Of a stretch of 64,000 nt of DNA, positions 33,718 through 42,414 are shown in pieces. Within the stretch, counting starts at the first letter, position 1. Each line of letters begins with the position of its first letter. The stretch comes from GCA-2746795 sp964643965. Its GTDB lineage: Bacteria > Chloroflexota > Anaerolineae > Promineifilales > Promineifilaceae. Both the position numbers and the translations under genes were made by a program. Under the pieces are notes generated by a model, which saw only the letters and a program-made list of their open reading frames with translations, ran no database searches and had not been told where the DNA came from. The stretch covers positions 21,400-85,399 of the forward strand of contig CAZXVH010000010.1 in the NCBI GenBank assembly GCA_964643965.1, read 5' to 3'.

Positions 33718-36123
33718 CTATTCCAATTCGCCGGTGAGCAGCGGATAAAATTCTTTGACCTCGGCATAGGTTTGGCTGCTGTTTTGCAGGCGCAGGCGGA
33801 TGGTGTTATTGGCGGAGAGGAAACGTTGGGGGTCGGAAACGGCCGTTTCCCCCCACGCCACATCCGCCACATCCAGCCATTGATCTGCCTGCCAATCCCA
33901 CAAACGCATGGTGGGCGCGGCCTGGCTCATCTGTTCATTTTGCGGCGTCAATTGTAAGGCTAACGCCTCCACGCGCATCGCTTGCATCTCCGGCCAGGGC
34001 GTAAATTCCACCTCCTGCCAGGCGCCGGGCGGCATATACAAATCCTGAATCATCTCGCTGTACATATTATTGCTGCCCAAAATCGTCCAATTCAACAAAT
34101 TGAGGGGCAGCGTCAGGCTGCCGCTCCGCAGGGCCTCTTCCATGGGCAGCGCCAGCAAATAAAGGGTGGCGCTGGCGCTCAAGTTATCGCCTTCGCGCAC
34201 GGCCGCCTCCAGCCGCGGCGCATCTGACCAGGCCAGCAGCGTCACCCGGTTGTTCGGCGTGATCTGCCCACCCGCCAGATACTCATCCTCCAACGCTTGC
34301 AGCAGCTGCCAGCGCGGATAGGCCACCCGATCTTCATAATAATTGCTCGTGCCTAAAATCGTTTCGGCATTGGCCATGAGCGGCGAACCGTAGCCATAAC
34401 TGGGGACGCCTAAGACGCCGCTGCCCGGATTTCCCACCAATTCAGCCACCGACGCTTCTGCGCCAGGGGCCAAATCGCCCAGTTTAAAGGCCATGTCGCC
34501 GATGAGCAGGGTGGCCAATTCCAGGGTTTCCTGGCTGTTGTTGCGGATGGTGGCCGTCAGTTCAATGTCGCCGTCGCGCATCCCCAGTTTAACCGCTGCC
34601 TCCAAAGCCGGGGCGGGCTGCACGCTTTCGGCGATAAAGGTCTCCACGTCGCTGACATCCACGCGCACATTCGTCAAGACGACATCGCTGCCCTGGGTAA
34701 TAGTGGCAGAGCCACTGCTGGTATACTGCTCCTGAAGCGGCCGGGCCAGGCTGCCGGCCGGTAAAACCACGTCATAGCTGCGACGGCGGGGCGAATAGAG
34801 GCCGAGCAGGGTGTTGACGCGCATATCAGAGCCGCCTACCTCGCCGGTCGCCACCGACATCTGGTTGATGATGGTGTCGTTGCCTTTTAACTGGAAGCCA
34901 GTGAGATAGGCCAGGGCGCTAAACAGCAGCACCGTGAGGGGGATGGTAACCCAGGCCAATTCTCGCCGATTTTTGCGCTTCAAAATGATATAGGTAAACG
35001 GCCCAATCGTCAGAATATAAATGAGCAAGTAGAGGGCCAGTTGGAACACAGGGGGCATGGACAAGGCGGGCAGGCTGGACACGGCCGAAATAGCGACCCA
35101 GGGGTTTTGGATGCCGCTTGACCAGGGCAAAACGTCAGGAATATTCTGCACGATGGTGGTCCAGACTGTCTCGCCCCCGGCCCAATCGGCTAAGGGGGCC
35201 AAACTGGGATCCAAGGCCAGGAACAGCACCGCGCCCCGACCAAACGGCCGTTTTGCCAACAAAGGCAGCCCGTCTTCATGGAGCAGCAGGTCGCCATTGC
35301 GCAAGCTGCTGGTGGTGACGAGGTACGGGCCGGGGTCGCGGAACGGTTTCCCGGCGGCGGCTTGCAAGGCGGGCAGGTCGGCCACTGTTTCGCTGCCGGT
35401 GACGGTGACGGGCAGCCAGTCGGCCAGGGAGGCGGCCGTTTTCTGCCAGCCCGGCCCGCCCGCTACCACCAGTTGACCGCCGGTCTCCAGCCAGCCGCGC
35501 AGAGCGTCTAACTGGGCGGCGCTGAATTGAGCGGTATCGGTGTCGTGCAGCACCAGCATATCCAGGCCGTTCCAGGCGGGGGCCAGTTCAGGCAGATCGT
35601 CTAAGCTGAGGTAAGCGACGGCGCTGTCGCTGCGGCTGCCGCTGATTTTTTCCAGTAAATCCAGATTGCCGGCGTCCGGGGTGACAACGGCCGTTAACAA
35701 GGTATCTGTCGTCAGAGAGCGAATGGGGTTGGAAGTGGCTTTAAGCAGGGAACGGCCGTTTTCATCCAGCAGTTCCACCATCACCTCCGTATTGAAATCA
35801 GTCGGGTAGATATACATAAAGACGCGCTTGTTCGACTGCGTGGGCAGGGAGATGGGGCTACTGGTCACGACCCGGCCGCCGCTGGTGGCGCTGCCTTGCC
35901 CAATACGCAGCTCCCCTGCTACGGCCGGCCCTTCATTGGCGACGGTGATGATCACCGGCATCCAGGCGCCGTTTTTGTAATAGCCGTCGTACCCGGCCTG
36001 TACGGCCATCGTCAGGCCCGCGCTGCTTTGGGCGGCGGCCGGCCGCGTCCAAAAAGTTAGTAACAAAAGCCCTGTTAAGAAGCCATATAAAACAGATTTC
36101 GTCATCATATTTTTAATACGCAT
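33718..36123 (-). CDS. Large membrane-anchored protein with a glutamine-amidotransferase-like ectodomain
   Basis: 801 residues. A signal or first membrane helix (about 10-30) is followed by an ectodomain (about 35-350) in which LDALRGWLETGGQLVVAGG resembles the amidotransferase-like fold of DUF4350-type proteins. Two helices lie near 362-410 (LALYLLIYILTIGPFTYIILK and TVLLFSALAYLTGF), then a strand-rich soluble C-terminal half. It is the first gene of the exporter operon, 75 bases before the ATPase. Similar proteins accompany uncharacterised ABC-2 exporters; function is unknown. Confidence 0.7.
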   Translation of the reverse strand: MRIKNMMTKSVLYGFLTGLLLLTFWTRPAAAQSSAGLTMAVQAGYDGYYKNGAWMPVIITVANEGPAVAGELRIGQGSATSGGRVVTSSPISLPTQSNKRVFMYIYPTDFNTEVMVELLDENGRSLLKATSNPIRSLTTDTLLTAVVTPDAGNLDLLEKISGSRSDSAVAYLSLDDLPELAPAWNGLDMLVLHDTDTAQFSAAQLDALRGWLETGGQLVVAGGPGWQKTAASLADWLPVTVTGSETVADLPALQAAAGKPFRDPGPYLVTTSSLRNGDLLLHEDGLPLLAKRPFGRGAVLFLALDPSLAPLADWAGGETVWTTIVQNIPDVLPWSSGIQNPWVAISAVSSLPALSMPPVFQLALYLLIYILTIGPFTYIILKRKNRRELAWVTIPLTVLLFSALAYLTGFQLKGNDTIINQMSVATGEVGGSDMRVNTLLGLYSPRRRSYDVVLPAGSLARPLQEQYTSSGSATITQGSDVVLTNVRVDVSDVETFIAESVQPAPALEAAVKLGMRDGDIELTATIRNNSQETLELATLLIGDMAFKLGDLAPGAEASVAELVGNPGSGVLGVPSYGYGSPLMANAETILGTSNYYEDRVAYPRWQLLQALEDEYLAGGQITPNNRVTLLAWSDAPRLEAAVREGDNLSASATLYLLALPMEEALRSGSLTLPLNLLNWTILGSNNMYSEMIQDLYMPPGAWQEVEFTPWPEMQAMRVEALALQLTPQNEQMSQAAPTMRLWDWQADQWLDVADVAWGETAVSDPQRFLSANNTIRLRLQNSSQTYAEVKEFYPLLTGELE

Positions 36124-36144
36124 GGTTTCGTTTTAATCACTCCC

Positions 36145-36429
36145 TCACCGCATCTCAATCCGGTAGCGGGCGATGGGCACGTCTGGGCGCTGCGTTTCCA
36201 GCCAGGCAACGGCCGTTTCCAACTGACTGTGTAAAGGCGCCGATTCATTGCCGACCGTGACCAAAGCGATAACGGCCGTTTGCCACACATCCTGGTATTC
36301 CACCTCCGCCACGGCCACGTTAAACTGGTTCCGCAGCCGCGCCAGCACCGACTTCAGGATATGCCGCTTCTCCTTCAATGAGAAAACGCCATCCAGTTGT
36401 AATTCAATAACACAGGTAGCTACAATCAT
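36145..36429 (-). CDS. DUF503 family protein
   Basis: 94 residues. The family phrases are complete: ELQLDGVFSLKEKRHILKS near the N-terminus, FNVAVAEVEYQDVWQ in the middle and the conserved GNE near 63. DUF503 (YlxP-like) proteins have a small ferredoxin-like fold and often sit near rbfA and ribosome-maturation genes; here the neighbour is the exporter operon 22 bases downstream. Biochemical role not established. Confidence 0.88.
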   Translation of the reverse strand: MIVATCVIELQLDGVFSLKEKRHILKSVLARLRNQFNVAVAEVEYQDVWQTAVIALVTVGNESAPLHSQLETAVAWLETQRPDVPIARYRIEMR

Positions 36430-36748
36430 ATTCTCAACATTCGTACTTCATCCATCTAAATCACGATCACCGTTCACCGATCACCGTACCACGCCTAAGT
36501 TTAACCGATTCCAGACGCATTGAGAAACAGGAAAACAGGCAGCCCCATTTTATAAGCGCCTCATGAGATTCCTGAGCAGGTCATTAAGCCAGCAGATATT
36601 TTCATTACATCTTTGTAAGAGAGTTGTTTTAATAAAGGAGAAACACGGGCAGCCTCATGTATACTGCCCCTTGAATTATCGGTGGTCGGTTTGTTAATCT
36701 CACCATCAGCTTAACTATTCGATTTACAGAGAGGGAAGAACTAAAAAA
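36430..36748. other. Divergent intergenic region before the DUF4230 gene
   Basis: About 320 bases between divergent genes. It holds a GATCACCG direct repeat near 36466-36490 and, at the right end, the ribosome site GAGAGGGAAG for the DUF4230 gene. TTGAAT at 36671 could be a -35 box, but the hexamer 17 bases downstream (TTAATC) is poor. Otherwise I see nothing. Confidence 0.35.
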
Positions 36749-37549
36749 ATGGAATCTAAAGTAAAAAAAGAAGAAATAACAAACAACGGTAATGGCAACG
36801 GCAGTGGCTCATCCGCTTTACGCACGGCAGCGCTGCTATTTCTCATTATCTTTTTGGTGATTGGCTCTGTGGCCGCTTACGGCGTCATTGCCAGCGTCAA
36901 TAAAGTGGAACAGGAAGTCATGAATCCCATCAGCGACCTGGTGCAAAGCCTGATTGTGCCAGCGACCCCTGTTTACATCCCCAGCCCCATCACCATCGTC
37001 ACCCAAATCAACGACCTGTCTCGACTGGAAACGGCGTCGATTGAATTGGAAAAAGTGGTCACGGCCGAACGCAATACCGACGCCCTGTGGGGCGTGCTGG
37101 GCGAATCGATGGTCTTTGTGGCGCATGGCAAGGTGGTGGCCGGCGTAGATTTTGCGGAAATGGCGCTGAACGACATCCAGGTTTACGGCCCGGATACCGT
37201 CATGGTGCATTTGCCCACGGCTCGCACCTTTGATGATTTGCCGGCTCTGGATACTGAGCGCTCTTACGTAGCCAACCGCAACACCGGCTTGCTGGCCCGC
37301 CCGGAAAAAGACCTGGAGACAGAAGTGCGCCAACTGGCAGAAGCGGAAATTCGCAAAGCGGCCCAGGAGAGCGAAGTGGTGAATCTGGCCCGCACCAATG
37401 CCGAAAACTATATGCGTGATTTTTTGATGAGTTTGGGCTTTACCAATGTGATGTTCACCGATACCACCCCGCCCCCGCCTGAGCAAGAGTACGTGCAAGA
37501 AGCGCCAAAAGGGTATGTGCTGGTGACAGCGACGCCGGAGGGACGGTAA
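36749..37549 (+). CDS. DUF4230 membrane-anchored protein
   Basis: 266 residues. A Lys/Asn/Gly-rich cytoplasmic leader, one membrane helix (about 28-52; ALLFLIIFLVIGSVAAYGVI) and an external domain with the DUF4230 pattern: ITIVTQINDLSRLETASIELEKVV (ends given as ITIVTQINDLSRLET), HGKVVAGVDFAEM, TVMVHLPTARTF, then a coiled region and PKGYVLVTATPEGR. Family function is unknown. It stands alone on the plus strand and converges on the ferredoxin gene; the hairpin at 37588-37620 separates them. Confidence 0.85.
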   Translation: MESKVKKEEITNNGNGNGSGSSALRTAALLFLIIFLVIGSVAAYGVIASVNKVEQEVMNPISDLVQSLIVPATPVYIPSPITIVTQINDLSRLETASIELEKVVTAERNTDALWGVLGESMVFVAHGKVVAGVDFAEMALNDIQVYGPDTVMVHLPTARTFDDLPALDTERSYVANRNTGLLARPEKDLETEVRQLAEAEIRKAAQESEVVNLARTNAENYMRDFLMSLGFTNVMFTDTTPPPPEQEYVQEAPKGYVLVTATPEGR

Positions 37550-37587
37550 GGGCGGTGGCAGGGGCAGTGGACAGTGAACAGTGGCGA

Positions 37588-37620
37588 AGAAGTTCAACTT
37601 CTTTGAGAAGTTGAACTTCT
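37588..37620. terminator. Bidirectional hairpin between DUF4230 and ferredoxin genes
   Basis: Perfect 15-base arms (37588-37602 and 37606-37620) with a 3-base loop. Each arm (AGAAGTTCAACTTCT) is itself an odd palindrome, so alternative folds exist. It lies between convergent stops. A diverged relative is at 39631-39662. Confidence 0.7.
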
Positions 37621-37628
37621 GGGACGCA

Positions 37629-37967
37629 TTACACCATTTCCGGGATTTCGTCTGCGACGCGGGGGCCGGGGTCTTCCAGGCCAGAGGTGGAGAGGTGATT
37701 GATCACGTTCACATCCATCTCGCCTGCGCAGAGAATGTGGCAGGAGAGGCGGAATTCGCCCAGACTGCCTTCGCTCTCTAGTTTTGCTTTTTCACGCGGA
37801 TGATAATGCTCCGGTTCCCCGCTGTTAAAAGTAACGCGGCAGGTGGTGCATCTGGCGTTGCCGCCGCAGCGGTGCAAAATGTCGATGCCGTTGTCTTCTA
37901 TGGCATTCACCAGCCGTGTGCCATCTGCCACTTCAAATTTTTTTCCATCCGCTGTAATTTGGGCCAT
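37629..37967 (-). CDS. 2Fe-2S ferredoxin
   Basis: 112 residues. Plant/vertebrate-type [2Fe-2S] motif: Cys ligands in RCGGNARCTTC (C-x4-C-x2-C, about 35-43) and a final Cys in LSCHILC (about 80). The fold starts KKFEVADGTRLVNAIE. It would be a small soluble electron carrier. The start ATG 37967 has AAGGAG 8 bases upstream. It is not adjacent to a recognisable redox enzyme, so its partner is unknown. Confidence 0.92.
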   Translation of the reverse strand: MAQITADGKKFEVADGTRLVNAIEDNGIDILHRCGGNARCTTCRVTFNSGEPEHYHPREKAKLESEGSLGEFRLSCHILCAGEMDVNVINHLSTSGLEDPGPRVADEIPEMV

Positions 37968-38119
37968 TATTTTCTCCTTGAATAAGGGGTCGCTTCGACG
38001 AGCTTAGCGACCGGTGGCGAAGCAATCAGTTGCCTTACCACTCTGCCTCTGCCACTTGTTATTAAGAGAGAGATCATACCATCATCCAGCTATTTCGTCA
38101 TAGTAAAGTCGAGGTTTAC

Positions 38120-38521
38120 GTGGATTTTCCGGCAAAAATTCCAGGGTTGAAGGGGGCCACGGCCGTTTACTGTCTCTACGTCTTTGTGTGGATCGCCCTG
38201 GAAGGATCGCTGGGGCGCGTGGTCATTATGGGGGTGGGGGCAACGGCCGTTTTACTGGCGTATGCCGCCCAATCTCTGCTGGCTGGTCGTGCTATTTCCA
38301 GCAGACAATGGTGGGGGACAACGGCCGTTATCGGTTTACTCTTTGGCCTGGGCAGCAGCTTACTCACCCTGCTCTTCATGGCCGTCAAAACCGGTTTGCA
38401 TGGGCATGGCCCCGAATTCACCCCTGCCCAAATCACCTGGATGTTGAACCAAATCCCCTGGTGGACGGCCGCCGGTCTGCTCGGCGGCCTGGCCCTCGGC
38501 CTGCTCACCACAGATAGGTAG
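38120..38521 (+). CDS. Small polytopic membrane protein, unknown
   Basis: 133 residues from GTG 38120, with GAGG eight bases upstream. Four hydrophobic stretches (about 15-33, 37-55, 68-90 and 112-130). No known motif. Three copies of the ACGGCCGT palindrome lie inside the gene (38159, 38243, 38321), each encoding Thr-Ala-Val. It converges on the translin gene, with 3 bases between stops. Confidence 0.65.
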   Translation: MDFPAKIPGLKGATAVYCLYVFVWIALEGSLGRVVIMGVGATAVLLAYAAQSLLAGRAISSRQWWGTTAVIGLLFGLGSSLLTLLFMAVKTGLHGHGPEFTPAQITWMLNQIPWWTAAGLLGGLALGLLTTDR

Positions 38522-38524
38522 CGC

Positions 38525-39163
38525 TTATGCCTCACGCATCCTTGCTTCCAACGCCTCTAACGCTTCTTCAAGCTGCGCCTGGCGCAGGCTGGTGGTGACA
38601 TCGCCGCGGGTGCGCTCTAAAACGGCCCGCACCGTGTCGGTGCGCCGGCGCAGGCCGCCAGTGATGCTATCGTTAAAATCAAACGTCACCAAAATGCTGT
38701 AGATGGCGTCCATTTCATCCAGCAGCCGTTCCGCTTCGTCGCTGTGCCCGTGGCGAATGATGTCGAGGATGCGGCGGCGTAATTCGGTGGCCGCTTCGGC
38801 CAGGCCGTTGAGCCAGGTATTCTCTTCAGCGGCGAGGGCCTGGGGGGTGGGTAACGGCCGTTGCCGCATCAGGGCATAAGTCAAATGCGCTTCCACATAT
38901 TCCTTAATGGCGTCCTGCGTATAACCGGCGTAATACAGCGCCGGATAAGCCGCCACCCCGGCCACCATCTCCTCTTTGGCTTCGCCCAATTCCGCCAGCA
39001 GGCCATCGGCCGTCTCCCATTCACTGCGGTGCATGGCCCGGATGGAGCGGGCGCACAGGCTGATCAGTTTTCGTGAACGCTGGTACGCTTGGTCGCGGGC
39101 GGTGTTGACCTGTTCAAATGTTTCCCTAATTTCCTCAGCAACCGTTTCTAATTGATCCATCAT
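38525..39163 (-). CDS. Translin family protein
   Basis: 212 residues, all alpha-helical in appearance. Translin family layout: an N-terminal helix with REAYQRSRKL-like RDQAYQRSRKLISLCARSI, the central YPALYYAGYTQDAIKEYVE and a C-terminal FDFNDSITGGLRRRTDTVRA, which in the family ends the nucleic-acid-binding helical bundle. Prokaryotic translins bind RNA or DNA; some have nuclease activity. The start has GAGGTG close upstream. It is followed within 20 bases by DUF3467 upstream on the same strand. With archease and RtcB nearby this is a small RNA-metabolism neighbourhood. Confidence 0.82.
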   Translation of the reverse strand: MMDQLETVAEEIRETFEQVNTARDQAYQRSRKLISLCARSIRAMHRSEWETADGLLAELGEAKEEMVAGVAAYPALYYAGYTQDAIKEYVEAHLTYALMRQRPLPTPQALAAEENTWLNGLAEAATELRRRILDIIRHGHSDEAERLLDEMDAIYSILVTFDFNDSITGGLRRRTDTVRAVLERTRGDVTTSLRQAQLEEALEALEARMREA

Positions 39164-39181
39164 TCACCTCGACGACGCTTC

Positions 39182-39550
39182 TTATTCAGAACTGTCATCA
39201 CCTTCTTCCTTGTTGTCGTTTTCCGCTTCACCTTGGGGGAAACGGAAAAATTGGTCGGCTAAGGTCATGGGCATACGAATTTCGCCAAACTGCCGTTCAT
39301 AGTTGGCGATGTTTTGAGCCAGCGCTTTTTGCAGCATCTTGGCGTGCATAGGAGACATAATCACCCGGGCTTTCACCTGCCCGCGATTAGAACGAGGCAG
39401 CACCTGGGCAAAATCAAGCACCAGTTCGGCCGGGGTGTGGCTGATAAAGGCCACATTGGCATAAACAGCTTCCAACTCTTTCGGGATGTCGATGCTGATG
39501 CGTTTAGCGGTTGGCTTCTGGGGTTGTTGGGGATTTTCTGATTCACTCAT
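39182..39550 (-). CDS. DUF3467 family protein
   Basis: 122 residues. Core phrases: ISIDIPKELEAVYANVAFISHT, then ELVLDFAQVLP and VKARVIMSPMHAKMLQKAL (ends given here), the standard DUF3467 pattern. N- and C-termini are polar and acidic. Function is unknown. AGGAGC upstream supports ATG 39550. It lies directly upstream of the translin gene, gap 18 bases, so they are probably co-transcribed. Confidence 0.88.
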   Translation of the reverse strand: MSESENPQQPQKPTAKRISIDIPKELEAVYANVAFISHTPAELVLDFAQVLPRSNRGQVKARVIMSPMHAKMLQKALAQNIANYERQFGEIRMPMTLADQFFRFPQGEAENDNKEEGDDSSE

Positions 39551-39630
39551 GGCAAAGCTCCTAAAATGATAATAATCAAGGCCATAATCATACCTGGAAG
39601 CCGCTTAATTGGCTAAAGTTGGGTGAGCTA

Positions 39631-39662
39631 AGAAGTTCAATTTTTGGCAAAAGTTGAACTTC
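39631..39662. repeat. Imperfect inverted repeat, relative of the 37588 hairpin
   Basis: GAAGTTCAA...TTGAACTTC-type arms (about 39632-39644 and 39649-39662) with one G-U type mismatch, lying in the leader of the archease gene between divergent genes. It shares the GAAGTTCAA core with the hairpin at 37588-37620. Confidence 0.45.
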
Positions 39663-39745
39663 CCCTGTTCAGAGTTCCGAAAGGCTATGATACAATGGCA
39701 ATGGCGATATGTTTGGCAACAGCTTCAGGGCGGGTATTCAAAACA

Positions 39746-40153
39746 ATGGCAAACTATGAAATTGTAGACCATACGGCCGATTGGGCCTTGCGCGTGTGGG
39801 GCATGGATTTTGCCGACCTGCTGCTGAATGCGGCCGTCGGCATGAATGAATTGATGCTGGGCAAGGGTATATCTGTGCCTGCCACTGAAAGCCGTCAGCT
39901 CAGCCTCGAAGCCTTCGACCGCGAAACCTTGTTGGTCGATTGGCTCAGCGACCTGGCTTATTTTGCCGAAATGGAGCAGATGGTTTTCCCGCACATCACG
40001 CTAACAACCGTTACCCCCACCCATCTTTCCGCCAATCTACGCGGCGGCCCGGTTGCTGAACTGGTCAAACATATCAAAGCCGTCACCTACCACAACCTGG
40101 AAATCATCGAAACGGCCGTTGGCCTGGAAGTAACCATCGTATTTGATGTCTAA
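39746..40153 (+). CDS. Archease
   Basis: About 135 residues from ATG 39746 (peptide MANYEIVDHTADWALRVWG), which matches the conserved archease N-terminus with the metal ligands in the DHTAD motif; a longer frame from 39644 lacks homology. C-terminal VTYHNLEI carries the conserved lysine-histidine region, and the chain ends with a beta-strand acidic residue (VTIVFDV). Archease speeds up guanylylation of RtcB. The gene lies 85 bases upstream of rtcB, the classic pairing. Confidence 0.92.
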   Translation: MANYEIVDHTADWALRVWGMDFADLLLNAAVGMNELMLGKGISVPATESRQLSLEAFDRETLLVDWLSDLAYFAEMEQMVFPHITLTTVTPTHLSANLRGGPVAELVKHIKAVTYHNLEIIETAVGLEVTIVFDV

Positions 40154-40213
40154 AGTGGCGAGTGGCAGGCGGCAGGTGGCGCGTGAAGAAACCTGCCACT
40201 GGCCACACGCCAC
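40154..40213. repeat. GTGGC-type intergenic inverted repeat, second copy
   Basis: AGTGGCG..AGTGGCAGG and its complement CCTGCCACT..CGCCACT with a bulge; the interior GGCAGGTGGCGCGT repeats that at 31770-31790. It lies between archease and rtcB. Confidence 0.55.
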
Positions 40214-40238
40214 TGGCCATTAACTAGAGGAAACATAC

Positions 40239-41687
40239 ATGGAACGCAAAGACTTTAAACGCATCACCCCCTATATTCACGAAATCCCCCAATCCTTCCG
40301 CCCTGATATGCGTGTGCCCGCCCGCTTTTACGCCGATGGCGAACTGCTCGACATGGCCCTGGGCGACAAAAGCCTGGACCAACTGGTCAATACGGCCACC
40401 CTGCCCGGCATCGTCAAATATGCCCTGGCTATGCCCGACATTCATCAAGGGTACGGCTTCCCCATCGGCGGCGTCATCGCCACGGCCCTGCCCGATGGCG
40501 TCATCTCGCCCGGCGGCGTGGGCTACGACATCAACTGTGGTGTACGCTTGCTGGCGACCCACCTCCACCAGGAAGAGATCGCGCCCTATCTCAGCGAACT
40601 GGCCTATGTCTTGCAAGCCAACTGCCCCAGCGGCGTGGGGCGCGGCGGGAACATCCACCTCAAGGTCCAGGAACTCGACCGCTTGATCGAGCAAGGCAGT
40701 CGATGGGCGCTCAAACATGGTTACGCCACCCAGATGGATTTAGAACGCACCGAGGAAAACGGCCGTTTAGCCGGCGCCGACGCCAGCAAAGTCAGTGATC
40801 GCGCTAAAAAACGGGGTCTCAATCAAATCGGTACGCTGGGCGCCGGCAACCATTTCATCGAAGTAGACGTGGTAGACGAGCTGTTTTACGACGAAGCAGC
40901 GGCGCGCATGGGCCTGTTTCCGGGGCAGATTGTGGTGCAAATTCACACCGGCTCTCGCGGCTTTGGGCATCAAATCTGCACAGATTATGTCAAGCGGTTC
41001 CAACAAGCTGTCCACAAATACGGCATCGTTCTGCCAGACCGGGAACTGGTCTGCGCCCCGTTGAGCAGTCCCGAAGGACAGGATTACCTGGCGGCCATGA
41101 AAGCCGCCGCCAATTACGCCTTTGTCAACCGGCAGGTACTCACCTACCACGTCCGCCAAAGCTTTGAACAGGTATTGGCCGGCGCGGGCGTCCGTTCTAT
41201 GCTGTACCAGGTTTACGACATCGCCCACAACATGGCGAAGATCGAAACGCATGAGGTAGAGGGAGAGCCGCGAGAGGTGTGTGTACATCGTAAAGGGGCC
41301 ACCCGCGCCTTTGGCCCCGGCTCCCCCGTCTTGCCGGCTGTCTACCGCGACATCGGCCAACCCGTCTTTGTGCCCGGCTCCATGGGCACAGCCAGTTGGG
41401 TGCTGGTGGGCACGGAAACATCCATGGCACAGAGCTTTGGCTCTAGCTGTCACGGCGCGGGGCGTACCATGAGCCGCAGCCAGGCCAAACGCACCATTCA
41501 CGGCCATGACCTGCGTGAAGAATTGGAAGCGAGCGGCATCCATGTGCGGGCCGGCAGTATGCCTGGATTAGCCGAAGAAGCGCCGGCCGCTTACAAGGAT
41601 GTGGATAAGGTAATTGAGGTGGTACATGGGGCGGGCATTGCTAAAAAAGTGGCCCGGCTTGTGCCGGTGGCGGTGGTGAAAGGATAA
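40239..41687 (+). CDS. rtcB: RNA ligase RtcB
   Basis: 482 residues, normal length. GTP-dependent ligase joining 2',3'-cyclic phosphate or 3'-phosphate RNA ends to 5'-OH ends, with Mn2+. Seen motifs: MPDIHQGYGFPIGGV, GGVGYDINCGVRLL (metal-binding Asp and Cys), GTLGAGNHFIEVD (Asn/His ligands), IHTGSRGFGHQ, and GSMGTASWVLVG. The catalytic His for guanylylation lies in SCHGAGRTMSR near residue 408. A GAGGAAA ribosome site precedes ATG 40239. Archease is encoded just upstream, so the repair module is complete. Confidence 0.96.
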   Translation: MERKDFKRITPYIHEIPQSFRPDMRVPARFYADGELLDMALGDKSLDQLVNTATLPGIVKYALAMPDIHQGYGFPIGGVIATALPDGVISPGGVGYDINCGVRLLATHLHQEEIAPYLSELAYVLQANCPSGVGRGGNIHLKVQELDRLIEQGSRWALKHGYATQMDLERTEENGRLAGADASKVSDRAKKRGLNQIGTLGAGNHFIEVDVVDELFYDEAAARMGLFPGQIVVQIHTGSRGFGHQICTDYVKRFQQAVHKYGIVLPDRELVCAPLSSPEGQDYLAAMKAAANYAFVNRQVLTYHVRQSFEQVLAGAGVRSMLYQVYDIAHNMAKIETHEVEGEPREVCVHRKGATRAFGPGSPVLPAVYRDIGQPVFVPGSMGTASWVLVGTETSMAQSFGSSCHGAGRTMSRSQAKRTIHGHDLREELEASGIHVRAGSMPGLAEEAPAAYKDVDKVIEVVHGAGIAKKVARLVPVAVVKG

Positions 41688-41692
41688 AAATT

Positions 41693-41745
41693 GGGGGCGC
41701 GGACAGCTTGTCCGCCCGGTGTGCGGACAAGCTATCCGCGCTCCC
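41693..41745. repeat. Long GC-rich hairpin after rtcB
   Basis: 23-base arms (41693-41715 and 41723-41745) complementary except for two G-U-type positions, 7-base loop. It fills most of the gap between rtcB and the ComEA-like gene. It can stop rtcB transcripts, but there is no T-run, so it may instead be a mobile intergenic repeat. Confidence 0.65.
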
Positions 41746-41761
41746 ATGAGGAGGGTACACC

Positions 41762-42400
41762 ATGAAGGTGAATCAGGATAATGTCGGCTTGATTTTGGCG
41801 GCGTTTTTTGTGGGTATCATCGTGACGCTGGTGGGCATGACCCTGTTCAAACAAACGCAGCCCGCTCCCATAATGATTACGCCGCCAGAACCGACGATAA
41901 CGGCCGTTCCCACTGAAACGCCCGGTCCTATCCAGGTATTTGTCAACGGGGCGGTGGCCGCTGAAGCGGTCTACACCTTGCCGCCCAACAGCATTTTGCA
42001 AGATGCCGTGCAGGCCGCCGGTGGTTTTGCGCCAGAAGCCAATGAAGCCGTTGTCAATTTGGCCCAACCATTGTTTAATGGGGCGCAAGTTTATATTCCC
42101 TTTTTGACAGAAGAGGCTGGGACGCCAACGGCCGTTACCATCATAGAAGCTGCCTCTGAAGCCAATCAAAGCGAACAAGACGCCGCCACAGCCGGCGCAG
42201 TTGTTAACATCAATACCGCCGACAGCGCCCAGTTGGATACCCTGCCCGGCATTGGCCCCAGCACCGCCGAAAAGATTGTGGCTTACCGGGATGAAAATGG
42301 ACCGTTCAGCGTCATTGAAGAAATCATGGATGTGCCGGGCATCGGCGCCGGCAAATTCGCCGAAATACGAGACTTAATCACCATCGAAGGGAACGAGTAA
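41762..42400 (+). CDS. ComEA-like DNA-binding protein (SLBB plus helix-hairpin-helix)
   Basis: 212 residues. One N-terminal membrane helix (about 8-30), an SLBB-type beta domain (about 58-118; VFVNGAVAAEAVYTLPPNS), a Glu/Ala linker and a C-terminal double helix-hairpin-helix (about 148-212): NINTADSAQLDTLPGIGPSTAEKI and VPGIGAGKFAEIRDLI (partly quoted). This is the ComEA layout, which binds incoming double-stranded DNA in natural transformation. AGGAGG supports ATG 41762. No ComEC gene is in the window. Confidence 0.88.
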   Translation: MKVNQDNVGLILAAFFVGIIVTLVGMTLFKQTQPAPIMITPPEPTITAVPTETPGPIQVFVNGAVAAEAVYTLPPNSILQDAVQAAGGFAPEANEAVVNLAQPLFNGAQVYIPFLTEEAGTPTAVTIIEAASEANQSEQDAATAGAVVNINTADSAQLDTLPGIGPSTAEKIVAYRDENGPFSVIEEIMDVPGIGAGKFAEIRDLITIEGNE

Positions 42401-42414
42401 CCTACTCCTCAATT

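Noticed and set aside
36836..37597. 253-codon minus-strand open frame opposite the DUF4230 gene
   Set aside because: The DUF4230 frame has a membrane helix and family phrases; the opposite frame is Gln/His-rich nonsense.
40767..41543. 258-codon minus-strand open frame opposite rtcB
   Set aside because: RtcB motifs run through the whole region on the plus strand.
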